DNA of 64,000 nt from Hymenobacter ginkgonis (GCF_009755225.1 NZ_WQKZ01000004.1:310001-374000), one strand, 5' to 3'; shown: positions 1 through 9,165, counted from the stretch's first letter. Translations and numbers: made by a program. The notes: generated from the sequence alone by a model not told the origin.

Positions 1-2
1 TT

Positions 3-425
3 GGGTTATTGGCAATAGTGTATTGTCATGCGTTGCAGTCAGTACCTTTTACTCGCCTGTTGCCCTGGCTAATCGGTAGCTTCGCTGCCTACGCCATAAT
101 AGACAGTTTATCAAATAACGTAATGTTATTCCGACCTGGGCAGCAAATAGTGCAGAGTGTCTTGATATTAGGACTAGTTGGACTGTATTTTCGAAAGCTG
201 CTCCAAGAACTGACTATCACGCGCTTAGAGCGCGAACCTATGTTTTGGGTGTCGACAGGGTTAATGATTTATTTCATGGGATATCTTCAGATTGCCCTAT
301 TCAGTAACTATCTACTGCGCTACTCCGATCAGTTGAACATGAATATCTGGGGCTTACACTCGTTACTTTTTATGCTGCTTTACTGCTGCTACAGTATCGC
401 CTTATGGATGCGTCCAGAGAAGTAG
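3..425 (+). CDS. Integral membrane protein, 5'-truncated by the window edge
   Basis: The reading frame is open to the left edge, so the true start lies outside the window; TTG at 9 is only the first possible start codon inside it. About 140 residues are visible with four likely membrane spans: around LPWLIGSFAAYAI, VLILGLVGLYF, FWVSTGLMIYFMGYL and LFMLLYCCYSIALW. The ends are charged and the loops short. No catalytic or kinase motif is visible. A NarL-type response regulator follows after about 230 bases on the same strand, so this could be a sensory or accessory membrane protein of that pathway, but nothing in the sequence proves it. I do not recognise the family. Confidence 0.6.
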   Translation, partial: GLLAIVYCHALQSVPFTRLLPWLIGSFAAYAIIDSLSNNVMLFRPGQQIVQSVLILGLVGLYFRKLLQELTITRLEREPMFWVSTGLMIYFMGYLQIALFSNYLLRYSDQLNMNIWGLHSLLFMLLYCCYSIALWMRPEK

Positions 426-657
426 TAAGTGGTCTGCCCTTTTTAACCGCATAGCATTCATGTTGACAGCGGCCGGCAGACGGATAACAGTTGTAATAAT
501 TTTCTAAAAAGGAATCTTTCACTAACCTTGTTTTATAGTAGACCTGGAACCTATTTATAAGCAGTAGTTGCTTAACAATCAGCATCTAGCAAGATTTTAA
601 ATTTTGAGGCTTTCTCATTGCCTAAGTTACAAACCGGTTGTCTTTTCCTTTATATGT

Positions 658-1323
658 ATGGCCACCATTGATTTTCAGGTTCAGATAGCCCTACTAGATG
701 ACCATCCGCTGTTTCGACAGGGTATGCGCTATATTCTACAAACGCTGCCTTATGTAGAAGAAGTACTAGAGACTGGAGAATTCGCCGACTTACTTAGCTA
801 TTGCCGGATACGAGTACCTGATCTGCTACTGTTAGACTTACAGATGCCGGGCCTTGATGGACCAGAAGTGGCTAAACAGTTGCTAGCGGAGTTTCCAGAC
901 TTAAAAATTATCGTCTTGTCGATGTTCTCCGCCGACAAATACATTACTCAAATGCTGAAGCTGGGGGTGCGCAGCTACCTGCCTAAAGATGCAGATCAGG
1001 AGCATTTGTGCCAAGCTATTCAAGATGTATTGACGATAGGCCACCACGTCACTCCACCTATTTCGCGTGCTTTAATGCGCGAGTTACAGCAGCCTACGCG
1101 TCATACAACAAAAATGCTGGATGTAGTACAACTCACACCACGTGAACATGAAGTGCTACGCCTCATCTGTGAGGGCCATACAGCGGGTGAAATTGCTGAG
1201 CAATTGTTTCTTAGTCGCCGTACTGTAGAGGGGCATCGGCAAAGAATATTAGAAAAAACGAATACTCCTAACGCAGCCGGGTTGGCAATGTATGCGTCCC
1301 GCAATGGTCTACTCAATACTTGA
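658..1323 (+). CDS. NarL/FixJ-family response regulator (REC + LuxR HTH)
   Basis: Transcription factor activated by phosphorylation. The REC domain spans residues 1-120, with acidic pair D14/D15, phosphoacceptor D60 in LLLLDLQMPG, S88 in IVLSMF and K110 in YLPKDA. The LuxR-type helix-turn-helix (about 155-215) starts LTPREHEVLRL and includes the recognition helix LSRRTVEGHR. ATG at 658 is preferred because it places the usual short lead-in before the REC domain; an in-frame TTG at 604 would add residues unrelated to REC. No histidine kinase is adjacent inside the window; the partner may lie upstream, beyond the edge. Target genes are unknown. Confidence 0.9.
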   Translation: MATIDFQVQIALLDDHPLFRQGMRYILQTLPYVEEVLETGEFADLLSYCRIRVPDLLLLDLQMPGLDGPEVAKQLLAEFPDLKIIVLSMFSADKYITQMLKLGVRSYLPKDADQEHLCQAIQDVLTIGHHVTPPISRALMRELQQPTRHTTKMLDVVQLTPREHEVLRLICEGHTAGEIAEQLFLSRRTVEGHRQRILEKTNTPNAAGLAMYASRNGLLNT

Positions 1324-1343
1324 GCAAAAGGTGATATACCTCC

Positions 1344-2204
1344 TTAGTTAGTAGGACCTGTATCGGTCTTAGCCTCCACCATATTCTGCACACTCAGGGG
1401 CAAAGCCGAGAGCAGGTCCAAACCCGACGCGGCCTCAATCGCATCGACGCTCGTGCGGTAGTTACCCCAACTCGAACTCACGGCATTGTCGTTAGGTGTA
1501 TTGACCGCAATCACGCGAGTATTAGCTGTAATACGGTTCACATCGTTGCTGCCGGTTGGCAATACGACCACCACCTTCCAGCAGCGAGCCGGCACCGTCA
1601 CCTTACCCCCGGCAATCGTAGTCTGGTAGCCCATGCTTCCCGTGCCCCCTTTGCCATAGGAGCCGCAGATGACATACACTTCCTGACCCGCATCAACGAG
1701 CGAGCGCGTGTACTCTTCCAGGTTGGCCCAGGTCTGCTGGTTGTTGTTCGGGGCCTGGGGCATCATATTGCTCATCAAAAACGTGGCTGAGTTATCGGCC
1801 ACCGAGCCGTTGCGGTCAGCACTGGGGCAGTGGTGCCCGCGGTCAAAGCCGTAACCCGAATAGTCACTGGACTTGACTTCATACCAACCGCTGGGTAGAC
1901 TAGCATCGGCCCGAAAGTCATCTTGGCGGGCCGCACTGCCTTCCCAGGCGCGGCTTAGGTGCCAGCTTACCCAATTCGGCTTACCCTGGTCGCGGTTATA
2001 GGAGAGCGTATACTGGTCTTTTACCAGCAAGTAGTTCGTGGGTGAACTCGTACTGGCTACCGCGCCGCTGGGGTTACCCAGGGCTAGGTTATCATCCCGA
2101 GTAGGGCCAGTAGGAGCAGTCGGGGTAGGGTCCGTCTTGGCGCAGGAGACGGCCAGCAGGGCGAGTAATGCCAGGGAGCCGCAGCGGGCAACGAAGTACT
2201 TCAC
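1344..2204 (-). CDS. Secreted/lipoprotein DNA/RNA non-specific endonuclease (NucA-like)
   Basis: Exported nuclease of the beta-beta-alpha-Me (NUC/NucA) family that degrades DNA and RNA outside the cytoplasm. The active-site signature GFDRGHHCPSADR is present, with the catalytic His in DRGH, followed by the asparagine-rich stretch MMPQAPNNNQQTW and an E, which carry the metal ligand in this family. A GTG start at 2204 gives a compact lipoprotein signal (LALLALLAVSC), with the lipidated Cys followed by a Pro/Thr-rich linker. An ATG at 2246 would add residues with a second hydrophobic run, so the start is uncertain. The gene stands alone and points toward the preceding regulator. Confidence 0.88.
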   Translation of the reverse strand: MKYFVARCGSLALLALLAVSCAKTDPTPTAPTGPTRDDNLALGNPSGAVASTSSPTNYLLVKDQYTLSYNRDQGKPNWVSWHLSRAWEGSAARQDDFRADASLPSGWYEVKSSDYSGYGFDRGHHCPSADRNGSVADNSATFLMSNMMPQAPNNNQQTWANLEEYTRSLVDAGQEVYVICGSYGKGGTGSMGYQTTIAGGKVTVPARCWKVVVVLPTGSNDVNRITANTRVIAVNTPNDNAVSSSWGNYRTSVDAIEAASGLDLLSALPLSVQNMVEAKTDTGPTN

Positions 2205-2421
2205 AAAAGGGCAAATAGGGAGTAGGGCAACCAACAGGAGCCTCATGCAGGCCACTCGAAGGTTAAGACAAAATTATGTTTTGCGGCTCGAATGCGGCGC
2301 TATACCTCGTCAGCAGTCCTTAGGCGCTAATCACTCCTGCTAGCTAGGAAAGTGCCCAACTAGGGCCGTACTTTTATAATAGTATTCTTTCAAGTTTTTT
2401 ATTCAACATCCCTACTTATTG

Positions 2422-5400
2422 ATGACATTCTTACCTGCTGCGCGCTCGTCTGACCAACCCGGCACCTTGCCTGCGTCAGTCCCTGCTGCTGCTTCCCCCT
2501 CGCGTGCCTGGTTGCCTCAGACCTGGTTAACCGCCCTGTTATTACTAATAGCTTGGCCCTCGCTACTCGCCCACGCGGCCGGCACCTCGCCGGTCATTAT
2601 CAGCCAGGTCTACGGCGGCGGCGGCAATTCCGGGGCGCCCCTGAACAGCGACTTCATTGAGCTGCACAACGTGTCCAATGCGGCCGTTTCATTAGCCGGC
2701 TACTCCGTGCAGTACGCGCCAGCTGGGCTCAGCAGCGCCTGGTCCGCCACGCCCCTGACGGGCAGCATTCCGGCGGGGGGCTACTACTTGATCCAGGAAG
2801 CCGGTGGCGCCAACGGCGTTGCCCTGCCCACCCCCGAGGTGACCGGCACGATCGTCTTGGCCGCCGGGGCCGGCAAAGTGGCGTTGGTCAATTCCACTGC
2901 GACCCTCACGCCGACCACGGGCGGCTGCCCAGCCCTTACAACGGTCGTGGACCTGGTGGGCTACGGCAGCACGGCCAGCTGCTTTGAAGGCGCGACGCCG
3001 ACGGCCGCCCCCAGCGCCACACTCAGCGTTAGCCGCAAGGATGTGTGCGTGGACTCGGATAATAACGGCGCTGACTTTGCCACGGGCGCTCCCACGCCCC
3101 ACAACCGGACCAAGACGGCGGACTACGTGTACTGCGTAACGGCTGTGGGGGGCTTCTCTCCCACCTTCGGTCAGGTGGGCACGGTCGTGACCATCACGGG
3201 TGGGAAGCTTGACGCCATCACCGGCGCCACGTTTGCCGGCGTGGCGGCCACTAACGTCACGGCCACGGCCAATTCTGTCACCGCTACCGTTGCCCCAGGC
3301 ACCCCCGTAGGAGCGGCCGACGTGGTATTACTCGCCGGCACTACGCCCTATGCGGCGGGCACCTTCACGGTCACTACCAGCAGTATTAGCACCCCTACGC
3401 TCAGCGCATCGACCACCTGCGCAGGAAGTAGCCTTGACGTCTCTTTTACGGCCAGCGGCACCTACGGAGCGGCCAACCAGTTTACGGTGCAACTCTCGGA
3501 CGCCACGGGCACTTTCCCCGCGACGCCAACCGTCATTGGCAGTGTGGCTAATGCGCTAACCACGGCCCAAACCATCACGGCTACGATTCCCAGTACCACT
3601 GCGGGCAGCACAGCTTACCGCCTGCGTGTCGTGGCCAGTACCCCCGCCACCGTCAGCCCCGCCACGGCGGGCTTGACCGTGAGCTCGGTGCGCATCGCTC
3701 CTACCGCCGCCCAGAGCATCTACACCACCACCAGCGGCACTGCACTCACGGCCACCGAGGTCGGCACACCGACCGGCCGCCAGTGGGCCTACAGCACGAG
3801 CAGCGGCGGCCCCTACACAACAGACCTAACGGGGCAAACCGGCAGCACCTACACGCCCGCTTTTTCAACGGCCGGCACCTACTACGTGGTCGTGAAGTCC
3901 ACTTTCGCCTGCGGCCAACTGGTCAGCAACGAAGTAGTCGTCACTGTGAGCGTGGCGCAGGCTCCTACGATCACCAGCTTCACCCCGGGCAGCGGGCCCG
4001 CGGGCACGAGCGTCACCCTCACGGGCACCAACTTTCTGGCGGGCACCACGGTGAGCTTCAACGGGACGCCCGCGGCGCAGATCACCCTGCTCTCGGCCAC
4101 CCAGTTGCGAGCCGTCGTTCCGAGCGGTGTGACTGACGGCCCGGTGAGCGTGACCACGGCCGGGGGCACGGCGACCAGCACCAGTTCCTTTACTGTGTCG
4201 GCCCGCACCCTGGTGCTACTCGACGACTTTAACCGGGCTGACAACGCCACGGTGGGTCCCGAGTGGGTAGAGACAGAAACCGGCCCGGCCGGCGCCAGCG
4301 TGGCCAGCAATCAGCTGCGCCTGGCGACGACCACAACCACCGGTACCGACTACGTGAGCGGCCGCGAGTACGTGGCGCGCAACGTCAGCGCCCGCTATAG
4401 CCCCGAGCTCAACAGCAACAACCAGGTCCTAACCTGGGCCTGGAACATGCAGCAGTCGCGCGCCAACCCCTCGGGCTTCGACCCCACCAGCTACGGCGTG
4501 GCCTTCGTGCTGGCTGGCAGTACCAGCAACCCGGCTACTGGCACGGGCTACGCCGTGGTGCTGGGCGGCACCGGCGCCACGGACCCCATCCGACTGGTGC
4601 GCTATTCCAATGGCCTCAACTCCAATTCGGTTCTGACCGACATCGTTTCGGGCGGCACGGGCTTCAACAACAACTTTCTGACGCTGCGCGTGACCTACCT
4701 GCCCGATGAGGACACCTGGACCCTCGAAGCAGCTTCCTCCCCCACCGCCTTCCAGGACCCGGGCGCGCCCAGCACGGCCTTCACCACGCTCGGCTCGGCC
4801 GACGATGCTACCTATACTGGTACCAGCCTGCCCTACATCGGCTGCCTGTGGAACCACGCCACCGCGGCCACCGACTACGCCCTCTTTGACAACATCTATC
4901 TGACGGCGCCCTGCGTGGCGGAGGCTGACCCCACGGCCGGTCCCACCGCCGCCCAGGCCAGCCAGCTCACCCGCAGCAGCGCGCAGCTGAGCTGGAGCGC
5001 CGGGACCGGCAACTCCCGCCTCGTGCTGGTGCGCCCCAGTTCCGCGGCCGCGGCCGCGCCGGTGGACGGCACTACCTACGCCAGCGCACCCGCCTACGGG
5101 CAGGGCGGCTCGGTGAGCACCGGCACGTATGCCGTGTACAGCGGCACCCAGTCGACGGTCACCGTCACGGGGCTGGCGGCTAACACTACTTATTCCTACA
5201 GCATCTACGAGGCGACGGGCGCGGGCTGCTCACTCAACTACCTGCAGGCGAGTCCCGCCACGGGCACGTTCACAACCCTGCCCTGCGTGCCGGCTACGGC
5301 TCCTACCCTCCCCGCGAGCGCCGCGCAGGTGACAGCCACCAGCAGCACGAGCCTGGACGTGAGTTGGCAGAACGGCAACGGCAGCCAGCGCCTGGTCGTG

Positions 5401-7305
5401 GTCCAGGCCGGGCAGACCCCCGCTACGCTGCCGCAGGAAGGCACCACCTACCGGGCTTCGGCCCGGCTGGGCGCGGGCGCGGCGCTGGGCACCGGCGCAT
5501 ATGTAGTCTACAACGGTGCGGGCAACGCCGTAACGGTGACGGGCTTGGTGGCCAACACCAGTTACTACGTGGCCGTGTACGAGTTCAATGGCACGGATTG
5601 CGCGATTGCCTACCTGGGCAGTGCGGCCACGGCGGAAGCCACCACGCTGCCTCCACCCGTAGCGGGCAACTACCGCTTCTACCGCGGCAATCTGCACGGA
5701 CACTCTTCCTACAGCGACGGCAACAAGGACGCCAGCACCTCGGGGGCCTACACGCCGGCCGACGACTACGCCCTGGCCCGCATCGCCCAGCAGTTTGACT
5801 TCATGGGCATCAGTGAGCACAATCACAGCCAAGCGGGCATGAAGCTAGCGAATTACGCCAAGGGCCTGGCCCAGGCGGACCAGGCCACGGTGGACGGCAC
5901 CTTCGTTGCCCTCTACGGCATGGAGTACGGCACCATTTCGGGGGGCGGTCACGTCATCATTTACAACTACAATCAGCTCATCGGCTGGGAGCCGACCTTC
6001 TACGACGTGTTCTCCGAAAAGGGCAACTACACGAATATGTTCGCCCTAGTGGCCCAGCAGCCTGGGGCCATTGCCTACCTGGCCCACCCGCAGGCCACGG
6101 ACTACAACAACCTACTCTCGGCGCCGCTCAACGCCACCACGGCGCAGGTGCTGGTGGGCTCGGCCATGCGCTCGGGTCCGGCCTTCTCCACGAACACGAC
6201 CTACTCTAACCCCAGCAGCAGCACCTACGAGGCGCGCTTTCGGGATGCGCTCAAGCAGGGCTACCACGTGGCCCCGACCATCGACCACGACACCCACTAC
6301 TCGGTTTTCGGGCGCTCCACCCCCGGCCGCCTGGTGGTGCTGGCCACGTCCCTAACCCGGCCGGCGCTCTACGACGCCTTGCAGCAGCGGCGCTTTTACG
6401 CCTCGGACGACTTCAACGCGGAGGTGACCTTCCAGGTGGCGGGCCAGCCCATGGGCAGCGTGCTGACCCAGGCTGGCTCCCCCACGCTGACGCTTAACGT
6501 GGTCGACCCCGACCCCAACGATGCCGTGAGCTCGATTGCCCTCTTCGCCGGCATCCCGGGCAGCGGCACGGCCGCCATCCAGCTCACGAGCCGCTCGGGC
6601 AGTAGCACGCTCGCCTTCCCCGATGATATTCCCGACCAGGCCACTTACTACTATTACGCCGTCATCACGCAGGCGGACGGCGATAAGATCTGGACGGCAC
6701 CTATTCGCTACACCCGCAATGATGCGCTCTCGGCGCCCCTGCCCGTGCAGTTGGTGCGCTTTCAGGCGGTGCTGCAGAACGAGTCCGAAGCCGTGCTGCG
6801 CTGGTCGACGGCCTCCGAGCAGCACAGCGCCTACTTTGCCGTGGAGCGCAGCCTCGACGGGCGGGCGTTCGTAGAAATCGGCCGGGTGGCGGCCGCCGGC
6901 ACCAGCCAGTTGGCTCACAATTATGAGTTGCGCGACCCCCGAGCTCTCGCGGGCCTGACCTACTACCGCCTTCGGCAGGTGGATACGGACCAGACGGCCA
7001 CCTACAGCCCCGTGGTCACGCTCACGCCTACGGCCCGGGAGGCGGCCGAGGTGCACGTGTACCCCAACCCGAGCGCAGGCACGGCCTCCACGCGGATTGC
7101 CCTACGCGGCTTGACCAATCAACCTATTAATGTACGCGTCACCGATATCCTGGGCCGCACGGTGAGCACCCAGCAGCTGATTCCCATGGGCTACCAAGCC
7201 GATGTACCGCTGAACCTGCCCGCGACCCTGACGCCGGGCGTCTACAGCGTGAGTTTGAGTGCAAATGGCCAAACCTGGACGACCCGCTTAATTTTGGAGC
7301 CCTAG
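2422..7305 (+). CDS. Giant secreted multidomain protein: LTD, IPT, FN3-like repeats, PHP phosphoesterase-like domain, T9SS tail
   Basis: About 1,627 residues. After a hydrophobic export segment near residue 40-50 come a lamin-tail-like domain (ISQVYGGGGNSG..FIELHN, about 57-210), an IPT/TIG domain (about 243-310), a second IPT (about 513-595), a jelly-roll-like segment beginning LLDDFNRADN (about 597-830) and two FN3-like repeats (about 835-1070). A PHP-type metallo-phosphoesterase-like domain follows (about 1081-1360), with metal-ligand motifs NLHGHSSYSDG, GISEHNH, YGMEYG, LAHPQ and TIDHDTH. The C-terminal VYPNPS..GVYSV domain is a T9SS type A sorting signal, so the protein should reach the cell surface or medium. 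The substrate is unknown. ATG 2422 follows an adjacent in-frame TTG. A strong bidirectional terminator follows. Confidence 0.85.
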   Translation: MTFLPAARSSDQPGTLPASVPAAASPSRAWLPQTWLTALLLLIAWPSLLAHAAGTSPVIISQVYGGGGNSGAPLNSDFIELHNVSNAAVSLAGYSVQYAPAGLSSAWSATPLTGSIPAGGYYLIQEAGGANGVALPTPEVTGTIVLAAGAGKVALVNSTATLTPTTGGCPALTTVVDLVGYGSTASCFEGATPTAAPSATLSVSRKDVCVDSDNNGADFATGAPTPHNRTKTADYVYCVTAVGGFSPTFGQVGTVVTITGGKLDAITGATFAGVAATNVTATANSVTATVAPGTPVGAADVVLLAGTTPYAAGTFTVTTSSISTPTLSASTTCAGSSLDVSFTASGTYGAANQFTVQLSDATGTFPATPTVIGSVANALTTAQTITATIPSTTAGSTAYRLRVVASTPATVSPATAGLTVSSVRIAPTAAQSIYTTTSGTALTATEVGTPTGRQWAYSTSSGGPYTTDLTGQTGSTYTPAFSTAGTYYVVVKSTFACGQLVSNEVVVTVSVAQAPTITSFTPGSGPAGTSVTLTGTNFLAGTTVSFNGTPAAQITLLSATQLRAVVPSGVTDGPVSVTTAGGTATSTSSFTVSARTLVLLDDFNRADNATVGPEWVETETGPAGASVASNQLRLATTTTTGTDYVSGREYVARNVSARYSPELNSNNQVLTWAWNMQQSRANPSGFDPTSYGVAFVLAGSTSNPATGTGYAVVLGGTGATDPIRLVRYSNGLNSNSVLTDIVSGGTGFNNNFLTLRVTYLPDEDTWTLEAASSPTAFQDPGAPSTAFTTLGSADDATYTGTSLPYIGCLWNHATAATDYALFDNIYLTAPCVAEADPTAGPTAAQASQLTRSSAQLSWSAGTGNSRLVLVRPSSAAAAAPVDGTTYASAPAYGQGGSVSTGTYAVYSGTQSTVTVTGLAANTTYSYSIYEATGAGCSLNYLQASPATGTFTTLPCVPATAPTLPASAAQVTATSSTSLDVSWQNGNGSQRLVVVQAGQTPATLPQEGTTYRASARLGAGAALGTGAYVVYNGAGNAVTVTGLVANTSYYVAVYEFNGTDCAIAYLGSAATAEATTLPPPVAGNYRFYRGNLHGHSSYSDGNKDASTSGAYTPADDYALARIAQQFDFMGISEHNHSQAGMKLANYAKGLAQADQATVDGTFVALYGMEYGTISGGGHVIIYNYNQLIGWEPTFYDVFSEKGNYTNMFALVAQQPGAIAYLAHPQATDYNNLLSAPLNATTAQVLVGSAMRSGPAFSTNTTYSNPSSSTYEARFRDALKQGYHVAPTIDHDTHYSVFGRSTPGRLVVLATSLTRPALYDALQQRRFYASDDFNAEVTFQVAGQPMGSVLTQAGSPTLTLNVVDPDPNDAVSSIALFAGIPGSGTAAIQLTSRSGSSTLAFPDDIPDQATYYYYAVITQADGDKIWTAPIRYTRNDALSAPLPVQLVRFQAVLQNESEAVLRWSTASEQHSAYFAVERSLDGRAFVEIGRVAAAGTSQLAHNYELRDPRALAGLTYYRLRQVDTDQTATYSPVVTLTPTAREAAEVHVYPNPSAGTASTRIALRGLTNQPINVRVTDILGRTVSTQQLIPMGYQADVPLNLPATLTPGVYSVSLSANGQTWTTRLILEP

Positions 7306-7327
7306 CCGGAACGCCACCCTTCACTGA

Positions 7328-7360
7328 TAAAAAGCCTCACCCTCTTCGGTGGGGCTTTTT
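7328..7360. terminator. Bidirectional hairpin terminator
   Basis: Inverted repeat AAAAAGCCTCACC / GGTGGGGCTTTTT around a CTCTTC loop. It has A-runs and T-runs on both sides and sits between two convergent genes. Confidence 0.8.
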
Positions 7361-7362
7361 GC

Positions 7363-7848
7363 TTATAAACCAGGCAATGCTCGCTGCAACTGCTGCTGAA
7401 AGCTGGTCAGGTCGGATTGATAATCGCGGTCATCGAGCACGCGATGCAGCGGCACCCACTGCACCAGGCCGGCGCCGGTGGGCGCCCCTACCCGAAAGCC
7501 CAGCAGCATATACTGCCAGCCCACTAGCGGCCGACGGCTCACCCGCACGGCGAAGTTCAGCAGCACCCCGGCGTGCACACCTCGAAGCTGACCGCGGTAA
7601 AACTGCGTCGAGTCCGCCTGACTTGGTAGTTCCGTCCAGTCCGCACAGGTGCTGCTCAGCCAAGCTCGTAGGTGCTCGGCCTGACCGAGAGCGGGCACGC
7701 GGGGGCGAGCCGTGGGGGCGGTGAAGACCACGGTGCCCGTCGCCGCATCAAGGGGCCAAAAGCTGACCGCAGGAGGAGCAGCTTCCGCCGTCGGACGCTG
7801 GGCAAAGGCGGGGGTAGCAAGCAGCAGCAGCGGCACGAGGAATTTCAC
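7363..7848 (-). CDS. Secreted hypothetical protein
   Basis: GTG at 7848 yields a clean signal peptide (VKFLVPLLLLATPAFAQ, cleavage after AFA). A TTG at 7881 would add eleven residues. The mature part, about 145 residues, has no recognised motif; it has a WPLDAATGTVVF stretch and ends in a Gln-rich helix. It converges on the giant T9SS protein with a shared terminator. Probably a periplasmic or envelope protein of unknown role. Confidence 0.6.
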   Translation of the reverse strand: MKFLVPLLLLATPAFAQRPTAEAAPPAVSFWPLDAATGTVVFTAPTARPRVPALGQAEHLRAWLSSTCADWTELPSQADSTQFYRGQLRGVHAGVLLNFAVRVSRRPLVGWQYMLLGFRVGAPTGAGLVQWVPLHRVLDDRDYQSDLTSFQQQLQRALPGL

Positions 7849-7925
7849 TAGCCTAAGATAAACCAGAGGCGGGCAGAACAAGCCGTATAAGATTGAGCTT
7901 CTAACCTGTATGTTTGCGAAGAATC

Positions 7926-7999
7926 GGGGGATTAGCTCAGCTGGCTAGAGCGGTTGCTCCGCAAGCAACAGGTCATCGGTTCGACTCCGATATTCTCCA
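7926..7999 (+). tRNA. tRNA-Ala-type, anticodon CGC by position, C at position 33
   Basis: A full cloverleaf can be drawn. The acceptor stem GGGGGAT / ATTCTCC includes the G3:U70 alanine identity pair. The D arm is GCTC..GAGC, the anticodon stem GTTGC/GCAAC with loop TCCGCAA, the variable region AGGTC, the T arm ATCGG-TTCGACT-CCGAT, and the discriminator A. CCA is not encoded. Positions 34-36 read CGC (Ala, GCG codons), but position 33 is C where almost all tRNAs have U. A terminator follows directly. Confidence 0.85.
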
Positions 8000-8002
8000 C
8001 TT

Positions 8003-8039
8003 AAGAAAAGCCTCAACCCGCCCAGTTGGGGCTTTTCTT
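8003..8039 (+). terminator. Terminator after the Ala-type tRNA
   Basis: Hairpin AAGAAAAGCC..CAAC / GTTG..GGCTTTTCTT with a T-rich tail, directly after the tRNA. Confidence 0.7.
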
Positions 8040-8048
8040 TGTGGCCTC

Positions 8049-8489
8049 ATGCCTTCTCAGCTTAACCCCCGCCGCAGTAACGCCGATTATGCCCGCATCA
8101 TTACGCTAGCCCAACAAGGCCTCAATACGGAGCAAATCGCTACCGAATTGCAGGTGGCCATCCATCAGGTATGGCGAGCGCTACGCACTCAGGGCATTGC
8201 CATCCCGCGAAAACCTAACAAGAACAGAGGCCAGAAGAAATTTCAGTTGATTATCTCGTCCGAGCAGCAGGCGCTAATGAAAACTTTCGCCGACAGTGGC
8301 ATCTCCGGTTACTCTATTGCCGAGCGGTTGGAACTGGAGCCCCTCAAGCTTATTCGCGAACTGCGGGGCCGGCAAGCCATGAGTGCTGAGCGATGCACCG
8401 CTGTCACGCAGTTGCTAGCCAATCCAGAAGAGCGCGAGAAACTTCGACTGTTATGGGACAGGTCGCCGGGCTTTACGGTAGTCACCTAA
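8049..8489 (+). CDS. Small helix-turn-helix-like hypothetical protein
   Basis: 146 residues from ATG 8049; the longer open frame would run backwards through the tRNA and is rejected. Residues 13-55 (ADYARIITLAQQGLNTEQIA..VAIHQVWRALRTQGI) have the spacing of a resolvase/homeodomain-like HTH. A second similar helical repeat (STEQQ-like SSEQQALMKTFADSGISGYSIAERL) follows. It is therefore probably a DNA-binding protein with two HTH-like units. The basic linker KPNKNRGQKK between them also fits nucleic-acid contact. No enzymatic motif, and no partner gene is apparent. A terminator overlaps its stop codon. Confidence 0.65.
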   Translation: MPSQLNPRRSNADYARIITLAQQGLNTEQIATELQVAIHQVWRALRTQGIAIPRKPNKNRGQKKFQLIISSEQQALMKTFADSGISGYSIAERLELEPLKLIRELRGRQAMSAERCTAVTQLLANPEEREKLRLLWDRSPGFTVVT

Positions 8490-8520
8490 AAAAGCCCCGA
8501 CCGCTAGGCCGGGGCTTTTT
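8489..8520 (+). terminator. Terminator
   Basis: AAAAAGCCCCG / CGGGGCTTTTT hairpin starting at the stop codon of the HTH-like gene. Confidence 0.75.
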
Positions 8521-8530
8521 CTTTGCACCT

Positions 8531-8785
8531 ATGACACTTGACACCTTCCGCCTGCTCTCGCCCGATGTGCAGTTGCACTGGGTTTTCGAAAAAGGCACCT
8601 TCCTAGCCAACCGCTGGGAAGGTGCGGGCGGTGTGAACCTCTATCACCTAGCCGATGAAGGACGCGGGTTATTTGTCGAGGTGAGCATTGATGAGGAGCG
8701 GGGCCAGGCCGTCGTGCTGCTCAGCTTCCGCAGTAGCGTGCCGCTGGAGGATTATGCGCACGGAGTGCGGCTGCCGGAAGTCTAG
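8531..8785 (+). CDS. Hypothetical protein, 84 aa
   Basis: Starts at ATG 8531, just after the preceding terminator. Acidic and soluble, with no signal peptide or membrane span. The pattern of alternating short hydrophobic strands (VQLHWVFEKGTFLANRW, GVNLYHLADEG, LFVEVSIDEE, AVVLLSFRSS) suggests a small beta-sheet protein. The stop overlaps the stop of the convergent gene by four bases. Family not recognised. Confidence 0.6.
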   Translation: MTLDTFRLLSPDVQLHWVFEKGTFLANRWEGAGGVNLYHLADEGRGLFVEVSIDEERGQAVVLLSFRSSVPLEDYAHGVRLPEV

Positions 8786-9165
8786 GGCGTGCGGCGACGC
8801 AGTAGATAACGAGTCTCCGAATCTACATAGCTGGTCGTATTATCCAAGCTAGACCTGCGCCCTTGTGTTTGAACCGTTGTAACGTTAAATAGCTCCCAGC
8901 CGTGACGGGCCAGGTAATTGAGCACATCGATGACGGAGTGCGAGGCTCTGATATTTTGGGCCATTTCGGTCATTTCTAGGTCAGCTATCGCGCCCGGTGC
9001 CGATTGTCCGTAGTCGAGCTGCAGGCGGTCAGGCGAGGAAAAGCGTCGGTCATCCACCACCAGCGCACAGTAGTGATAAGGAGGGGTAACTCGTGCTGAG
9101 GGCGAAGCTTGGGCGTTTGCGCCAACAGCGCAGAGTAGGCAGAGGATCAGCAGCAGATATTTCAT
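8782..9165 (-). CDS. Secreted hypothetical protein (DUF4177-like tail)
   Basis: ATG 9165 gives a signal peptide MKYLLLILCLLCAVGANAQ; an in-frame ATG three codons upstream is possible. The end of the mature protein (VLNYLARHGWELFNVTTV..TRYLLRRR) resembles the small sheet of DUF4177-type proteins (GWEL, then a final YLLRR strand). This is a weak pattern match. Converges tail-to-tail with the 84-residue gene. Confidence 0.6.
   Translation of the reverse strand: MKYLLLILCLLCAVGANAQASPSARVTPPYHYCALVVDDRRFSSPDRLQLDYGQSAPGAIADLEMTEMAQNIRASHSVIDVLNYLARHGWELFNVTTVQTQGRRSSLDNTTSYVDSETRYLLRRRTP

Noticed and set aside
7914..8048. Protein-coding extension of the HTH-like gene through the tRNA
   Set aside because: The extension runs through a complete cloverleaf and a terminator; ATG 8049 is the start.
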